This document shows, piece after piece, positions 34,807 through 43,646 of a stretch of DNA of 64,000 nucleotides; position 1 is the stretch's first letter; the number at the start of each line of letters is the position of its first letter. The notes beneath the pieces are model-generated. The model saw nothing but the letters and a program-made list of their open reading frames with translations. It ran no database searches and was not told where the DNA came from. Source of the DNA: Castellaniella sp. (GTDB lineage Bacteria; Pseudomonadota; Gammaproteobacteria; Burkholderiales; Burkholderiaceae_B); NCBI RefSeq assembly GCF_034675845.1, contig NZ_JAUCCU010000001.1, positions 2,046,001-2,110,000 on the forward strand, read 5' to 3'. The translations under genes were made by a program, and so were the position numbers.

Positions 34807-36779
34807 TACGGCATGGCCTCCAGGGGAACCGGATAGACGTTATCGCGTGCATCACTGCCCGTCGTGAGCGACACCCAGCGGTCTACGTCTTCGTTGTATC
34901 GTTGGTACAGCCGAAGTTTCGAGTTAAGGGTACGGATGAATTTTTCCTGGCTTGAAACATCCCAGTTTTTCCAGGTGTCTTCGTCCAGGCTCAATACGTC
35001 ACTGTGATAGGGCAAGCCTTCCATGTATTCGCCCATAACACCCAGATCCTTGAGTGTGGATGTTGAGTTCTGCTGGAGTTGGTTGGGATCGGCCCCCATG
35101 GTTGCCGCGACAGAGCGCAGGCGGGCAAACATATCAGCAGGTGAGATCAGGCCTTCGTTGGCCGCTTGAAGAACCTTGCGGACTACATCGTTTAAGTCGC
35201 TAAGCTGCGCTTTGGTCAGCAATACGCGTACATCCGTGGTGGCAATGTTTTGCTTGATTAGATCGCGATCTGATATCCATGCCTGAAACACAGGTGGGGC
35301 GGCTGTGCCTGTTGTCGAGCCGAGATAGGCCAGCCTCATTGCATGCCCGATTAATGCGCTGTCCTGTAGCATGGGGTCTTGAGCAGCAGCGTTGTCATCA
35401 TCCTGTGCGTTGGATGCGCTGCCAATGGCGTCATCGCCGCTGTAGGCCGCCTTGACCTGGGTTGTGATGGCAGTGGCCAACGCGTCAACTTTGGCTCCAA
35501 ATTCGTTGACATCGCCTGCGTTGACTGGGTAATACAGCGTGGTGTTCGTGCCCGCGTAGGTGGACAGATCTCGATATTGGCTTTCAGCGCGGGCATGATC
35601 TTTTTTGCCTGCGTTGGATTTCAAGTGCAGGGTATAGATAGCGATGCCGGGACGACCTGCTTCGAGCCGTACTTGACTGGCATCTAGCCCAGTGGACGAC
35701 AGCGTGTTGTTGCCGTCAATAGCACTGGCGTCGGTGATCAGGACAATATAGCGGGCTCCAAAATTATGCCAATCTATGTTGTCGATGGCCGTCATGACGC
35801 CGGCATAGGCATCTTCGGCATAGAGTTTGCTGGAAACTGATGCCTGCTTTAGGCTGGCGACTTTGGCAAGAAAATCCTGACCATCCTTGACTGTATTGGG
35901 GTCGGCATACATTTTGCTGACGTACTGCAGGCCGGATACTGCTTGGGTGCTGGATCGGAAGGCGACAAGGCCGAATTTGACCTGTTGGCCCAAATGTTCG
36001 GCTTCGATCGTTTGGTAGATCTTGCGTACGGCTTCGCGCGTGCGATCGATATAGGGATCCATTGAAATCGTCGAATCAATCACGAACACGACGGCAGCGG
36101 TGAATTCCTTCATGCGGCGCGTGGTGTCAGCGGTTGCATTGCTCGCATTGTGTCCGTCGGGGGGCTGCGGGGCTTCGCTGACCGAGGCAACATTTAGCAG
36201 GCGCATGCGAAAGCCTTCCTCCGTCATGACCTCTTCGCCGCTCAGGATAGGTAAAAGGTAAAATTGTTTCTGTAAATCGATGAAGGTCTCTGGCTCTTGT
36301 GCCAGGATTTCATCCGTGGTTTTTTGGTGCTTGAGCTTGTTGCGTAGAGGAGCAATTTGGGTGACTGGGTCTGGTGCATCCATGATGGATTCCAGTGCTG
36401 TTCGATCTTTGAAGAACAGCAGCCGATCGCGATTAGCAGGATTTGTAAAAGCCAGGGTCAGCTGTATTTTCCAGTCCACTGTGCAGTTCGCCTTCATCCA
36501 GCCGATGGTTTTTCCAAAGGTATCCGGCCCGATCCGCAGCCAATCCTGCTGCTGTGACTGTTGTCGCTCATAGATGTAGAAGCGGCTGAATGCAGGCTGA
36601 GCCGTGCCTTGAGCCTCGCCCGGCGCCGTGACGAGTTGGCAGCCTGGCGTAGTCAGCACGCGTTGATATAGGGTTTTTTTACCCTCTTGCAATAAAGGTT
36701 TGTCGGCAGCCTGAGCCAGGCCGCAGCAGACGCTCAAGGCCAGCAGCAGTCCGGTGCGGGCCAGTATATTGACGCTCAT
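34806..36779 (-). CDS. Periplasmic von Willebrand A protein, PpkA sensor-domain-like
   Basis: The 657-residue precursor has a Sec signal peptide (LLLALSVCCGLAQA, cut near ADKP), an SH3-like N-terminal region (GKKTLYQRVLTTPGCQLV to about residue 125), a linker, and a VWA domain from about residue 228 with VVFVIDSTISMDPYIDRTRE (MIDAS Asp-x-Thr-x-Ser), FGLVAFRSS and YIVLITDASAID, then a helical C-terminal region of about 230 residues. No kinase domain or membrane helix beyond the signal is visible. The layout recalls the extracytoplasmic part of the type VI kinase PpkA, and the position next to tagT- and tagS-like genes is the same; this is an inference from layout and gene order. Confidence 0.78.
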   Translation of the reverse strand: MSVNILARTGLLLALSVCCGLAQAADKPLLQEGKKTLYQRVLTTPGCQLVTAPGEAQGTAQPAFSRFYIYERQQSQQQDWLRIGPDTFGKTIGWMKANCTVDWKIQLTLAFTNPANRDRLLFFKDRTALESIMDAPDPVTQIAPLRNKLKHQKTTDEILAQEPETFIDLQKQFYLLPILSGEEVMTEEGFRMRLLNVASVSEAPQPPDGHNASNATADTTRRMKEFTAAVVFVIDSTISMDPYIDRTREAVRKIYQTIEAEHLGQQVKFGLVAFRSSTQAVSGLQYVSKMYADPNTVKDGQDFLAKVASLKQASVSSKLYAEDAYAGVMTAIDNIDWHNFGARYIVLITDASAIDGNNTLSSTGLDASQVRLEAGRPGIAIYTLHLKSNAGKKDHARAESQYRDLSTYAGTNTTLYYPVNAGDVNEFGAKVDALATAITTQVKAAYSGDDAIGSASNAQDDDNAAAQDPMLQDSALIGHAMRLAYLGSTTGTAAPPVFQAWISDRDLIKQNIATTDVRVLLTKAQLSDLNDVVRKVLQAANEGLISPADMFARLRSVAATMGADPNQLQQNSTSTLKDLGVMGEYMEGLPYHSDVLSLDEDTWKNWDVSSQEKFIRTLNSKLRLYQRYNEDVDRWVSLTTGSDARDNVYPVPLEAMP

Positions 36780-37831
36780 TGCGAAAGCTCCTGCAGACGC
36801 TCTTTGGCCTGCGCGTTATCCGGCTCCACTGCCAGTACGGCTTCATACCAGTAGGCAGCGATGGATGGATCGGACTCCTTGAAGCAGGTGTTGTTTTGGT
36901 GGAATTTCGGATCGTATTCGCGCGCATAGGCCAGGGCGATCCGGCTGTCGCCGGATTGACCGCGATTGGCATATAAGCGTTGGGCGATGCCGCATTGACC
37001 TGCTGCCTTAGCTTGCGAAATGGTGCTCAATAAAACATCAGAGCTGGCGTCAGAGGTTGCGCATGTTTTTACGAAGGTCAGCTCATTGGGTGGTTGGTAG
37101 CCCGCCAGATCGCAAGGGCTGATCGGTGCGGCAGCGATCGGTGGAGTGTCGGTTGTCGTTGGTTCAGCGGCAGCAGGTGGGGTATTGGCTGCTGTGGGCT
37201 CGGGAGGTTCGACGGCGACAGAAGAGGGAGGCGCCGTATCGCTTGAGTGATTGCGTTGTGACCACCACCAGTACGCGCCTGCAGCGATCAGGATCAGGAT
37301 CAGGAGTAACACGCCATACAGCAGGGCGCTGTGTGTCGGTTTTTGGGGTTGTGGTGCTGGCGGCGGACTCGGTTCGGCAATTGGAGCGGCTGGAGCACTG
37401 AGCTCTGTGGCGGGGTCGGGGATTGTCTCTGACAGAGGTATCTGTAGTCGGCCGAAAGCGTAGGTGGAGACGGTTTCCCCGCTGGCTGTCGAGCCTAGCA
37501 GATTGCGGTCGCACCGTAGGACATTTTCTTCTTGATGGCCGTCCGAGTCCTGCATTTCGACTTTGAAAGTGGAAGTGACACTAATAGCCAGTAAAGGGTC
37601 TACGACTTGGGGGCCTACGGGTACTGATAGCAGGTCTTCATGAGAATCTAGTTGATCAATAATGAACCAGTATGGCGGTGAGTTCCATGAGCTGTCTGCC
37701 TGCAGATAGTAGTGGTCCTGGTTGCGCTGGATAGTGAGCTTTAGGTCCGTGCTGGCGCCACTCCATTTGCGAATGCAAAGCAACGCTTCGCCCGGCAGGT
37801 TGCGTTCGGTCGGGTCCAGGTTAAGCTGCAT
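36776..37831 (-). CDS. Bitopic protein with Pro-rich linker and Sel1/TPR-like periplasmic tail
   Basis: The 351-residue product starts MQLNLDPTERN, has a cytoplasmic beta-rich domain of about 130 residues with two Cys, a Pro-rich stretch (SPPPAPQPQKP), one membrane helix (about 169-190, LLYGVLLLILILIAAGAYWWW) and a second Pro/Thr-rich stretch followed by a C-terminal helical repeat region (AQRLYANRGQSGDSRIALAY, IAAYWYEAVLAVEPDNAQAK) resembling Sel1/TPR repeats. AGGAG lies six to seven bases before the ATG at 37831; the longer frame to 37924 was rejected. The start overlaps the srfC 3' reading frame by 11 bases, which supports that frame being the real srfC end. Its architecture (domain, Pro-linker, helix, periplasmic domain) is the same as SrfA and the terminal VWA protein. 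Not recognised as a named family. Confidence 0.68.
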   Translation of the reverse strand: MQLNLDPTERNLPGEALLCIRKWSGASTDLKLTIQRNQDHYYLQADSSWNSPPYWFIIDQLDSHEDLLSVPVGPQVVDPLLAISVTSTFKVEMQDSDGHQEENVLRCDRNLLGSTASGETVSTYAFGRLQIPLSETIPDPATELSAPAAPIAEPSPPPAPQPQKPTHSALLYGVLLLILILIAAGAYWWWSQRNHSSDTAPPSSVAVEPPEPTAANTPPAAAEPTTTDTPPIAAAPISPCDLAGYQPPNELTFVKTCATSDASSDVLLSTISQAKAAGQCGIAQRLYANRGQSGDSRIALAYAREYDPKFHQNNTCFKESDPSIAAYWYEAVLAVEPDNAQAKERLQELSQ

Positions 37832-38465
37832 TTGAGACTCCTGGTATGGGAAAGGTATTGATGACCTGGGCCAGGGTTGCGTTCTGTGCGACGCTGATTT
37901 CACTGCCGGCGGTATGGCCCGCATTTTCGATGATGGCGCTGTATAGCGCCGAGAGCCAACTCTGTGTAAAGACTTTGCTCTGGTCTAATGCCTGTGGGGG
38001 TAGGGTGGGCAATTGGCCGGTAGGGATCACCGGTAGTGGGATAAAGGCCTTCTGCCCGGAGACCCACAGGTTGCTGGGTTGACGATCTTCCGGCAGGCTG
38101 GTACTCCCTAGGTTAGCTAGAAAATCGCCCAACAACAGATAGGCAGCCAGTGCGCGGCGCGCGGCCAATTGATCTCGCCGCGTGCCGCTTTGAGCGCGTT
38201 GCAGGAAGATGCTTTGCAGCTTGTCTTCAATGTTCAGGCGACTGGCGATGGTGATGATCTCGTCAACAAGGTCGTCAGCTACGGGTTTGGATAGCCTCGC
38301 TAGATGGAGTTGAGCGTTGCGTTGAGGGAACTGGCGCAGATGGCTGATCCAGGACCGGAATACTAGGTGTGCGTATTGGTGGTCCAGGCTTTGCCGTTCG
38401 GGGGGGGGGGGACGCTGCTGGAGCAGTGGCAAAAGGAGAGGCCAGATCAGAAGGTGTACTGGCAA
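37821..38465 (-). CDS. srfC: Out-of-frame C-terminal part of SrfC
   Basis: This 214-codon frame lies downstream of and overlaps the annotated srfC end. From base 38399 onward it encodes 192 residues (ERQSLDHQYAHLVFRSWISH to FPIPGVSNAA) with amphipathic helices and no features of an independent gene; its first 22 codons read through the poly-C tract as PPPP from a chance ATG without a Shine-Dalgarno. I interpret it as the true SrfC C-terminus, displaced by one base at the 12-base C-run. Its stop overlaps the next gene start by 11 bases, like other junctions of this operon. It could be translated only if the tract changes length, by slippage, or by re-initiation. Confidence 0.75.
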   Translation of the reverse strand: MPVHLLIWPLLLPLLQQRPPPPERQSLDHQYAHLVFRSWISHLRQFPQRNAQLHLARLSKPVADDLVDEIITIASRLNIEDKLQSIFLQRAQSGTRRDQLAARRALAAYLLLGDFLANLGSTSLPEDRQPSNLWVSGQKAFIPLPVIPTGQLPTLPPQALDQSKVFTQSWLSALYSAIIENAGHTAGSEISVAQNATLAQVINTFPIPGVSNAA

Positions 38466-40575
38466 ATGGGTTGTTCAAGCCTTGTTCAAGCTTATTAGCG
38501 TGCCCAACTGACGCTGTGTCTCGTGCGCTTTGGGTATCTTCTGGATTGGTCTGGGTGTCTGGTTCCTGGGCACCATTCAAGTAAATTTCGCGCAGTGTTT
38601 GTTCCTCGGGCTTAAGCGCGAGCAACAGTTCAGACAAAGCTGGAATCTGCAGCAGAGCTTCAACCAAAGCCTGAGCCTTTTTTTGTTGTTTTTCCCCGGC
38701 GTTTGCGCCGCCTTGGTGTAGCCAGGAACCAAGCTTCTTGGTGACCAGTTCGTCCAGGATCGCATGCAATTGTTCTTCAAGACGATCCAGTTTGAAGTCG
38801 AGTGGTGCGATTTTTTCTAAATGATCGCTCAGGCGGCTTAGGCCGCCGTCATTGAGTGTCATCAAGGCTTCCCATGCTTTGGTGGGCGATCCTATGTGGC
38901 GCTGGATGGAAGGGTTTTCTTGGTAAGCGATTGCTGCGGTTTGCAGGCGCTCTTTGAAGCCCTCCCGAATGCCGGTTTCATACTGATCCTTGTCTTCATC
39001 CAGGAAAGAGGCCCCCATCCCTGGTTTGCGCAATAGGAAAGTATTGTTGAATGGCGTATCTGGCATCCACTGGTGTAGCCAATCGAATTGCTTAAAACGC
39101 TCGGCCATACTCATTTTGATTAAGCCATCCCAGCTTTCGGGCAGAGTATTGGCGGCTAGCTTCACAACGTCTTGCAAGCGAAGATCCATCATGGTGATGG
39201 CCCACATCAGGCCAGGCGTGCGCTGGCTGCGCTCTGTGGCGTCTAGTCCCTGGGTTTTCTCGATCCATCGAGTCAGCACTGGACCAACATCGTTGACATC
39301 GCTTTGCTTGATAGCGCTGGTGCACAGGACTAGACCGTTCATCTCCTGGTCGTCGGTGTAGCGTTCGAACAGGTAAGAGACTTTGCTGCGCAGGATTAAT
39401 TCGGAGATTGGGTTGCTGCCGTCCTGGCTCGCCGAGGCGATGTCGATGATCCTCAAGCGTCCACGGTAGCCAGGGAAGTCAAGTAGATCGACAGCCTGGG
39501 CCGCTGAGCGAGTTGGTTCATTAATCAGAGGAAAAGTCAGCTCAGCGGTTAATGCGGCCAGTTGGGCAGTCGGGACTGAGATGGGACGGCCATGTGATTC
39601 TTCGCTGGATTCAGATACGAGAACAGGAAGCACCTGGATAGACGTGTCATGCGCTTGCCCTAGATTTTCCAGAGTGTCTACGTTCATGATGCTATCGGTT
39701 TGGCGGTATCCATTATTGCCGTCAGGCTGGACCAATGCAGATAGTGGGGCGTAAATCCGTTCAGCGTGCCCCAATTTATTCAGTGTATTGGCTAAGTCGC
39801 GGTAGGCTTGGGTAAGCGTAGTTTGCTCGCCCCACAAGATCGAGAACAGAGTAGCGCGATCGTTGCTGTTTAGTCTGGGCGCCAGATAGAAAGCCTGCGG
39901 CCAATAGCCTGTTTCCAGCGCAGCCACCTGATTTCGATAATTGTTACGGACGTAGTCGTACAGTTCTACCACGTTGTCAGTGTCCACCCCACTGGTGGTT
40001 TCTGAGGGCTGGGTGTTCTTGTCTTCGACTTTCGCCAGCAGGGCTCGGATACGATTCTCATCGATGCTGTAATTAACCCGAGTTTGGTCGAAATCGTTGA
40101 AATAGGCATTCGTGAAGAGCTTGGCCAGTTCGATTTCGCGAAATAGCTGTAATTCGATGGGGTAGCCATCTGGGCCAGTCTGGGCAGTGGGGCTGAATCG
40201 GGTGACTAAGCCGGTGGCTTCCTTCCCCCCACCGGGCGGATTTACGTGATCGATAAAATTGATTTTTTGGCCGCCGTAATTGGTCATCAAATGACCATCG
40301 GCACCTGCCGCCAGAGCAGAAATCAGATAGGATTTTCCGGCCTGGGACAGTCCGAAGAAACCGACGGTCATGGGGCGTGTGGCTACGCGGCGCAAGGTGC
40401 GAGCCTGGTTACGAGCCTGGCGCAGCCGTAGGTTCAAGCTGTCTGCTTCGCTTTCCAGCCTTGGTGTGTTCTTGCTGCGAGTTTGAGCTATCCAATCCAA
40501 TGCTTGGCCTGCGCCCTGGTGGACGGCTGCCCATTGATCACGGATTTTATTTTGTCGGTTTGTCATTTGTTTCAT
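38275..40575 (-). CDS. srfC: SrfC-family dynamin-like GTPase, frame shifted at poly-C tract
   Basis: The visible 766-residue product resembles the putative bacterial virulence factor SrfC. It has an N-terminal helix region, a P-loop at residues 75-82 (GLSQAGKS), a candidate switch-II DFPG at 366-369 (LLDFPGYRGRLR) and a long helical body, as in dynamin-like GTPases. At codons 722-726 the gene runs through 12 consecutive C and then encodes 40 Pro/Ser/Thr-rich residues that look like a wrong frame, ending at 38275. With 11 C the frame would continue into 37821-38399 and give 917 residues. The start overlaps the srfB stop (ATGA). SrfABC are named from SsrB-regulated genes of Salmonella; biochemical function is unsettled. 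Confidence 0.8.
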   Translation of the reverse strand: MKQMTNRQNKIRDQWAAVHQGAGQALDWIAQTRSKNTPRLESEADSLNLRLRQARNQARTLRRVATRPMTVGFFGLSQAGKSYLISALAAGADGHLMTNYGGQKINFIDHVNPPGGGKEATGLVTRFSPTAQTGPDGYPIELQLFREIELAKLFTNAYFNDFDQTRVNYSIDENRIRALLAKVEDKNTQPSETTSGVDTDNVVELYDYVRNNYRNQVAALETGYWPQAFYLAPRLNSNDRATLFSILWGEQTTLTQAYRDLANTLNKLGHAERIYAPLSALVQPDGNNGYRQTDSIMNVDTLENLGQAHDTSIQVLPVLVSESSEESHGRPISVPTAQLAALTAELTFPLINEPTRSAAQAVDLLDFPGYRGRLRIIDIASASQDGSNPISELILRSKVSYLFERYTDDQEMNGLVLCTSAIKQSDVNDVGPVLTRWIEKTQGLDATERSQRTPGLMWAITMMDLRLQDVVKLAANTLPESWDGLIKMSMAERFKQFDWLHQWMPDTPFNNTFLLRKPGMGASFLDEDKDQYETGIREGFKERLQTAAIAYQENPSIQRHIGSPTKAWEALMTLNDGGLSRLSDHLEKIAPLDFKLDRLEEQLHAILDELVTKKLGSWLHQGGANAGEKQQKKAQALVEALLQIPALSELLLALKPEEQTLREIYLNGAQEPDTQTNPEDTQSARDTASVGHANKLEQGLNNPFASTPSDLASPFATAPAASPPPRTAKPGPPIRTPSIPVLDQPSAPVPSTQRSTPSSEAIQTRS
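38400..38411 (-). repeat. 12-base homopolymer (poly-C on coding strand) inside srfC
   Basis: Twelve consecutive G on the plus strand (C on the coding strand), the longest homopolymer I noticed in the window. Coding continues in one frame upstream and in another downstream. A change to 11 or 14 would join the two. Tracts of this length are known substrates of slipped-strand mispairing in contingency genes; a homopolymer sequencing error is the competing explanation. Confidence 0.9.
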
Positions 40576-43500
40576 ACTCGTTTGACGCTCCCGCTATCTA
40601 GCCAGTATTTGTTGTTACCTAATCCGGCGCCCAGCATGGTGTTTAATTCCAAAGTAATGAGTCGCTTCATGTCCTCACCATCTTTAGAGGTGGCGCTGGC
40701 GATTTCCAGGCGATCACTGATTAGGCCTGTGGCGGCCAGTTTTTTGGCGCTTTGGGGTTTGACCCTGAGCGCTACGCGCAGTACTAGCGACTGCCCCGAT
40801 TGGGCATAGGTTTTGCGGCCTTTATCTGTATATTTCAGGTTATAGAGCGGTGAGGCTGACCAGCGTTCTAGCGATAATTGGCGGAAACCCAGGCGAATAT
40901 CACCGCGCATCTCGATGGCAGGGCCAGTGTCTGTGTATTCTGGTAGTTGGATGCAGTTGCTGTCAGTGTCTACTAGAATATTTTCATAGGCCAAATCGGC
41001 ATCTTTGATGATGTTGTTGCTATCAATAATTCCGAGATGTCGCAGGGTCGAGTAAGGCTTGAGTTCCGAAGTTTGAAAATAAAAATTGGGTAGGCGAGAA
41101 TTTTCACATAACCAACACAGCATGGCGCCCACGGATGCGGTGCTTTTTGGGTCCTGGATTCTGCCATTGACATGGAAGGGAAACCAACTGCCGCTACGGT
41201 AATGTTGTAGTGGCAAGATGCGGCTGGGAACGAGCGGCATAAGTTTGCGCACGAACAGGGGGATGCCTGGCAAGCTGGATGGACGGCCTGTTAGCAGCAA
41301 AATATCGCACTGGTAAAGGTGCACGACTTCGCAAAGCGCCGTCAATGTTTTGCACAGGTTGAATCTTTCCAAGAAGAAAGCTTCATGCACTGCCGCGAGA
41401 TTTATGGTTAGTTGGACATCACTCAGTTCAAAAGCACCTGCTCGCCCGCAGGCCCTAGAAACTGCTGTATTAATGAAATCTCGTACAGATGGGCTGATCA
41501 CCTGGTCGCCGAGCCATTCTTGGTAGCTTAGGGTCTGGCTCTGGGTGGGGGTGTCTGGATCGTAAACCTCGTAGTCTTTCAGCAGGCGCAAGGCCAGAGG
41601 CGTGAAGACTTGCAGGTTTAATTGTTGGCGTAATACGCTATCTTGCACACTAACACTGTCGCTGCCGCAAAGTCTGGACATCAGAGGGCCAGGATCCTCA
41701 ATGTTGGCTTGCTTCAGTGCTTGTTCCAAACTGGGCAGAATAAATAATTGGATGACGTCTAGTAGTATGTCATCGCCAGCCACCTTGAAGCCATCCCGGA
41801 AGCGCTGCTCAGGGACGATGAATACATTGCTGCCCGAATTTTGGCCGCCATTCAGGCGGTAGTCGGTAATGACGAGGTCCGTGGTTCCGCCGCCAATATC
41901 GATGGTGCCGACTGTGATGCGATCTCGCTGGGGCTTGTCCGCCTGAGCCAGATCGGCAAAGAACTCTTCGGGGTGCCCGGCATAGTTTTCGCAGATCTCG
42001 GTGTATAGATAGACCATCTGTCCACACGAGGCCTCATCCCATTTCATGATGATGTCTGGGATTTGAACCTCGTTTTCGAGCTGGAAGGTTCCTGGTTCTA
42101 GGTCGCCATCAATCCACCCCAGACTGGCCCAAACGAGATTGCGGGCCTGCACCACGCGTTCATGGAATAGGCTGCGTTCGGCTTGAGGCATGCCCGGCGG
42201 TACGGTCAGGATGATCTTGCGTAAGCATCGGGGGGTACGTGCGTGTCCTTGGCGCGAACGTTGCCCCGGACTATTGATCTGCGATAAAGCTTGGGTCAGG
42301 ACTTCAGCCAGCATGAAGGTCATTAGAGAACTGCGCGAGTATTTTGGTGAAAATACTGGCATGCGTTCGTCTTCTTCCAGAGTATAGAGAGCCTCTCCCA
42401 GGTCGTTGATCAGCGTGGAAAATGGTGCTGCTGTTGCTAGGGGTTCGTTTTCTGAAGCCACATAAGCGGTGTTACACCGCCAACCATGGTCGTATGCTTT
42501 TTCATCCCAGAGATAGCGCTTCGGGCTGGATAGTCCAGTGGATCCTTCCGTGCCGATACGCCGTGCCGCTAGCCGTGCTGCTTCGCCGCCCACGCGAGCA
42601 ATGGTGGGCCACTGAAAGGCGTCATGGCGTCCGCTTTTGACCGATAGATGATCTTTCCCAAACGATGCCTGGGAAAATTCCACACTGCTTTGAAAAGCTT
42701 CACCATATACTTGGTCGGGGTGACCTAGATCGCGTAGCTGCAGGATGTAGTTCTGCTGCAAGCCAGAGCCGGATTGGGCGTGATCTTCGATCAAGATGCC
42801 ACAAGTACGTGAATTACCCACATCCAGAATCAGATCGACGCTGATGGGTTTGTTGCCATGGCCACCTTGCTTGTCTATCACTTTGATATTGGGAATATCG
42901 ATTTTGGCTTGAGCCTCGCTTTCACGAGAGATTGCGGTGCAGCTCATGAGGCTGAGAAAATTCAGGTAGTGCGCTAGATGTAGCAAATCCTTGATATCAG
43001 CGTTGATCTCATCCAGTGGCTTGCGGCCAATGCGTTCACGGTAGGTTTCCTGCAACCACTCTGATACCCAGTCTTGAGACAGGAACCAGCATATTTCCTG
43101 GCAGGTGAATGCAATGCGAAACAGGGAGCCTGATCGGAGGTCTTCCTCATTGGGTGCCAAATAGGCAGCCCCCTTGGCCGAGGGCATCAGTCGGGTGTCA
43201 AACGCTAGCGTCAGGCGGTGGGTGTGGCCCTGGATATCGGGTTCAGATAAAGCAATTAGGCGGGCGCGTGCCCAGTTACATGGACCTTCTTCGAAGCGGG
43301 CCGGGTGTGTGAAGCGGAAAAATGGCAGGGGTAACCAAAGACCATCCAGCAAGGCGAGGCTACTTTTCATCGAAGTATCCAGATCATCCAGGGGTTTGAT
43401 GGTTTGGACTTCGCCAGGGATGGGTTCGTAGAAGTAGTAATCTCTGTCAGCGTTGTGGAAGAGCCGGGTCAACTGCTTATCGGATAGCCGAGCAAACTGC

Positions 43501-43610
43501 CCGGAGGGTTCCTTGCGGATATCCAGGGATAAGGCAAAATCCATGAACTGTAGGCCTGTGTCAGCGACCAGGCTAATTTCACTTTCGTAACGCGGAATCT
43601 CGGGGTACAT
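40572..43610 (-). CDS. srfB: SrfB-family actin/Hsp70-fold ATPase
   Basis: The 1,012-residue product fits the SrfB virulence-protein family in length and partner genes. Two phosphate-binding motifs of the actin/Hsp70 superfamily are visible: phosphate-1 at about 259-272 (DLILDVGNSRTCGI) and phosphate-2 at about 568-584 (GTIDIGGGTTDLVITDY), with a likely adenosine-side motif near LLTGRPSSLPGIP. It begins with about 250 residues that precede the ATPase core. No signal peptide or membrane helix is seen, so it is cytoplasmic. An AGAGTAGG Shine-Dalgarno precedes the ATG. It follows srfA by 36 bases and overlaps srfC. In this setting it may act as a nucleotide-driven scaffold or chaperone for SrfC; that role is inference. 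Confidence 0.85.
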   Translation of the reverse strand: MYPEIPRYESEISLVADTGLQFMDFALSLDIRKEPSGQFARLSDKQLTRLFHNADRDYYFYEPIPGEVQTIKPLDDLDTSMKSSLALLDGLWLPLPFFRFTHPARFEEGPCNWARARLIALSEPDIQGHTHRLTLAFDTRLMPSAKGAAYLAPNEEDLRSGSLFRIAFTCQEICWFLSQDWVSEWLQETYRERIGRKPLDEINADIKDLLHLAHYLNFLSLMSCTAISRESEAQAKIDIPNIKVIDKQGGHGNKPISVDLILDVGNSRTCGILIEDHAQSGSGLQQNYILQLRDLGHPDQVYGEAFQSSVEFSQASFGKDHLSVKSGRHDAFQWPTIARVGGEAARLAARRIGTEGSTGLSSPKRYLWDEKAYDHGWRCNTAYVASENEPLATAAPFSTLINDLGEALYTLEEDERMPVFSPKYSRSSLMTFMLAEVLTQALSQINSPGQRSRQGHARTPRCLRKIILTVPPGMPQAERSLFHERVVQARNLVWASLGWIDGDLEPGTFQLENEVQIPDIIMKWDEASCGQMVYLYTEICENYAGHPEEFFADLAQADKPQRDRITVGTIDIGGGTTDLVITDYRLNGGQNSGSNVFIVPEQRFRDGFKVAGDDILLDVIQLFILPSLEQALKQANIEDPGPLMSRLCGSDSVSVQDSVLRQQLNLQVFTPLALRLLKDYEVYDPDTPTQSQTLSYQEWLGDQVISPSVRDFINTAVSRACGRAGAFELSDVQLTINLAAVHEAFFLERFNLCKTLTALCEVVHLYQCDILLLTGRPSSLPGIPLFVRKLMPLVPSRILPLQHYRSGSWFPFHVNGRIQDPKSTASVGAMLCWLCENSRLPNFYFQTSELKPYSTLRHLGIIDSNNIIKDADLAYENILVDTDSNCIQLPEYTDTGPAIEMRGDIRLGFRQLSLERWSASPLYNLKYTDKGRKTYAQSGQSLVLRVALRVKPQSAKKLAATGLISDRLEIASATSKDGEDMKRLITLELNTMLGAGLGNNKYWLDSGSVKRV

Positions 43611-43646
43611 GTCAAACCTACTCTGGGTGTATGCGGGGGCTGAGCC

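Noticed and set aside
37821..38465. Independent gene for a 214-residue secreted protein starting at 38465
   Set aside because: The hydrophobic start is a chance reading of the region overlapping srfC, there is no Shine-Dalgarno, and the Pro run is the poly-C tract; it fits better as the displaced srfC C-terminus.
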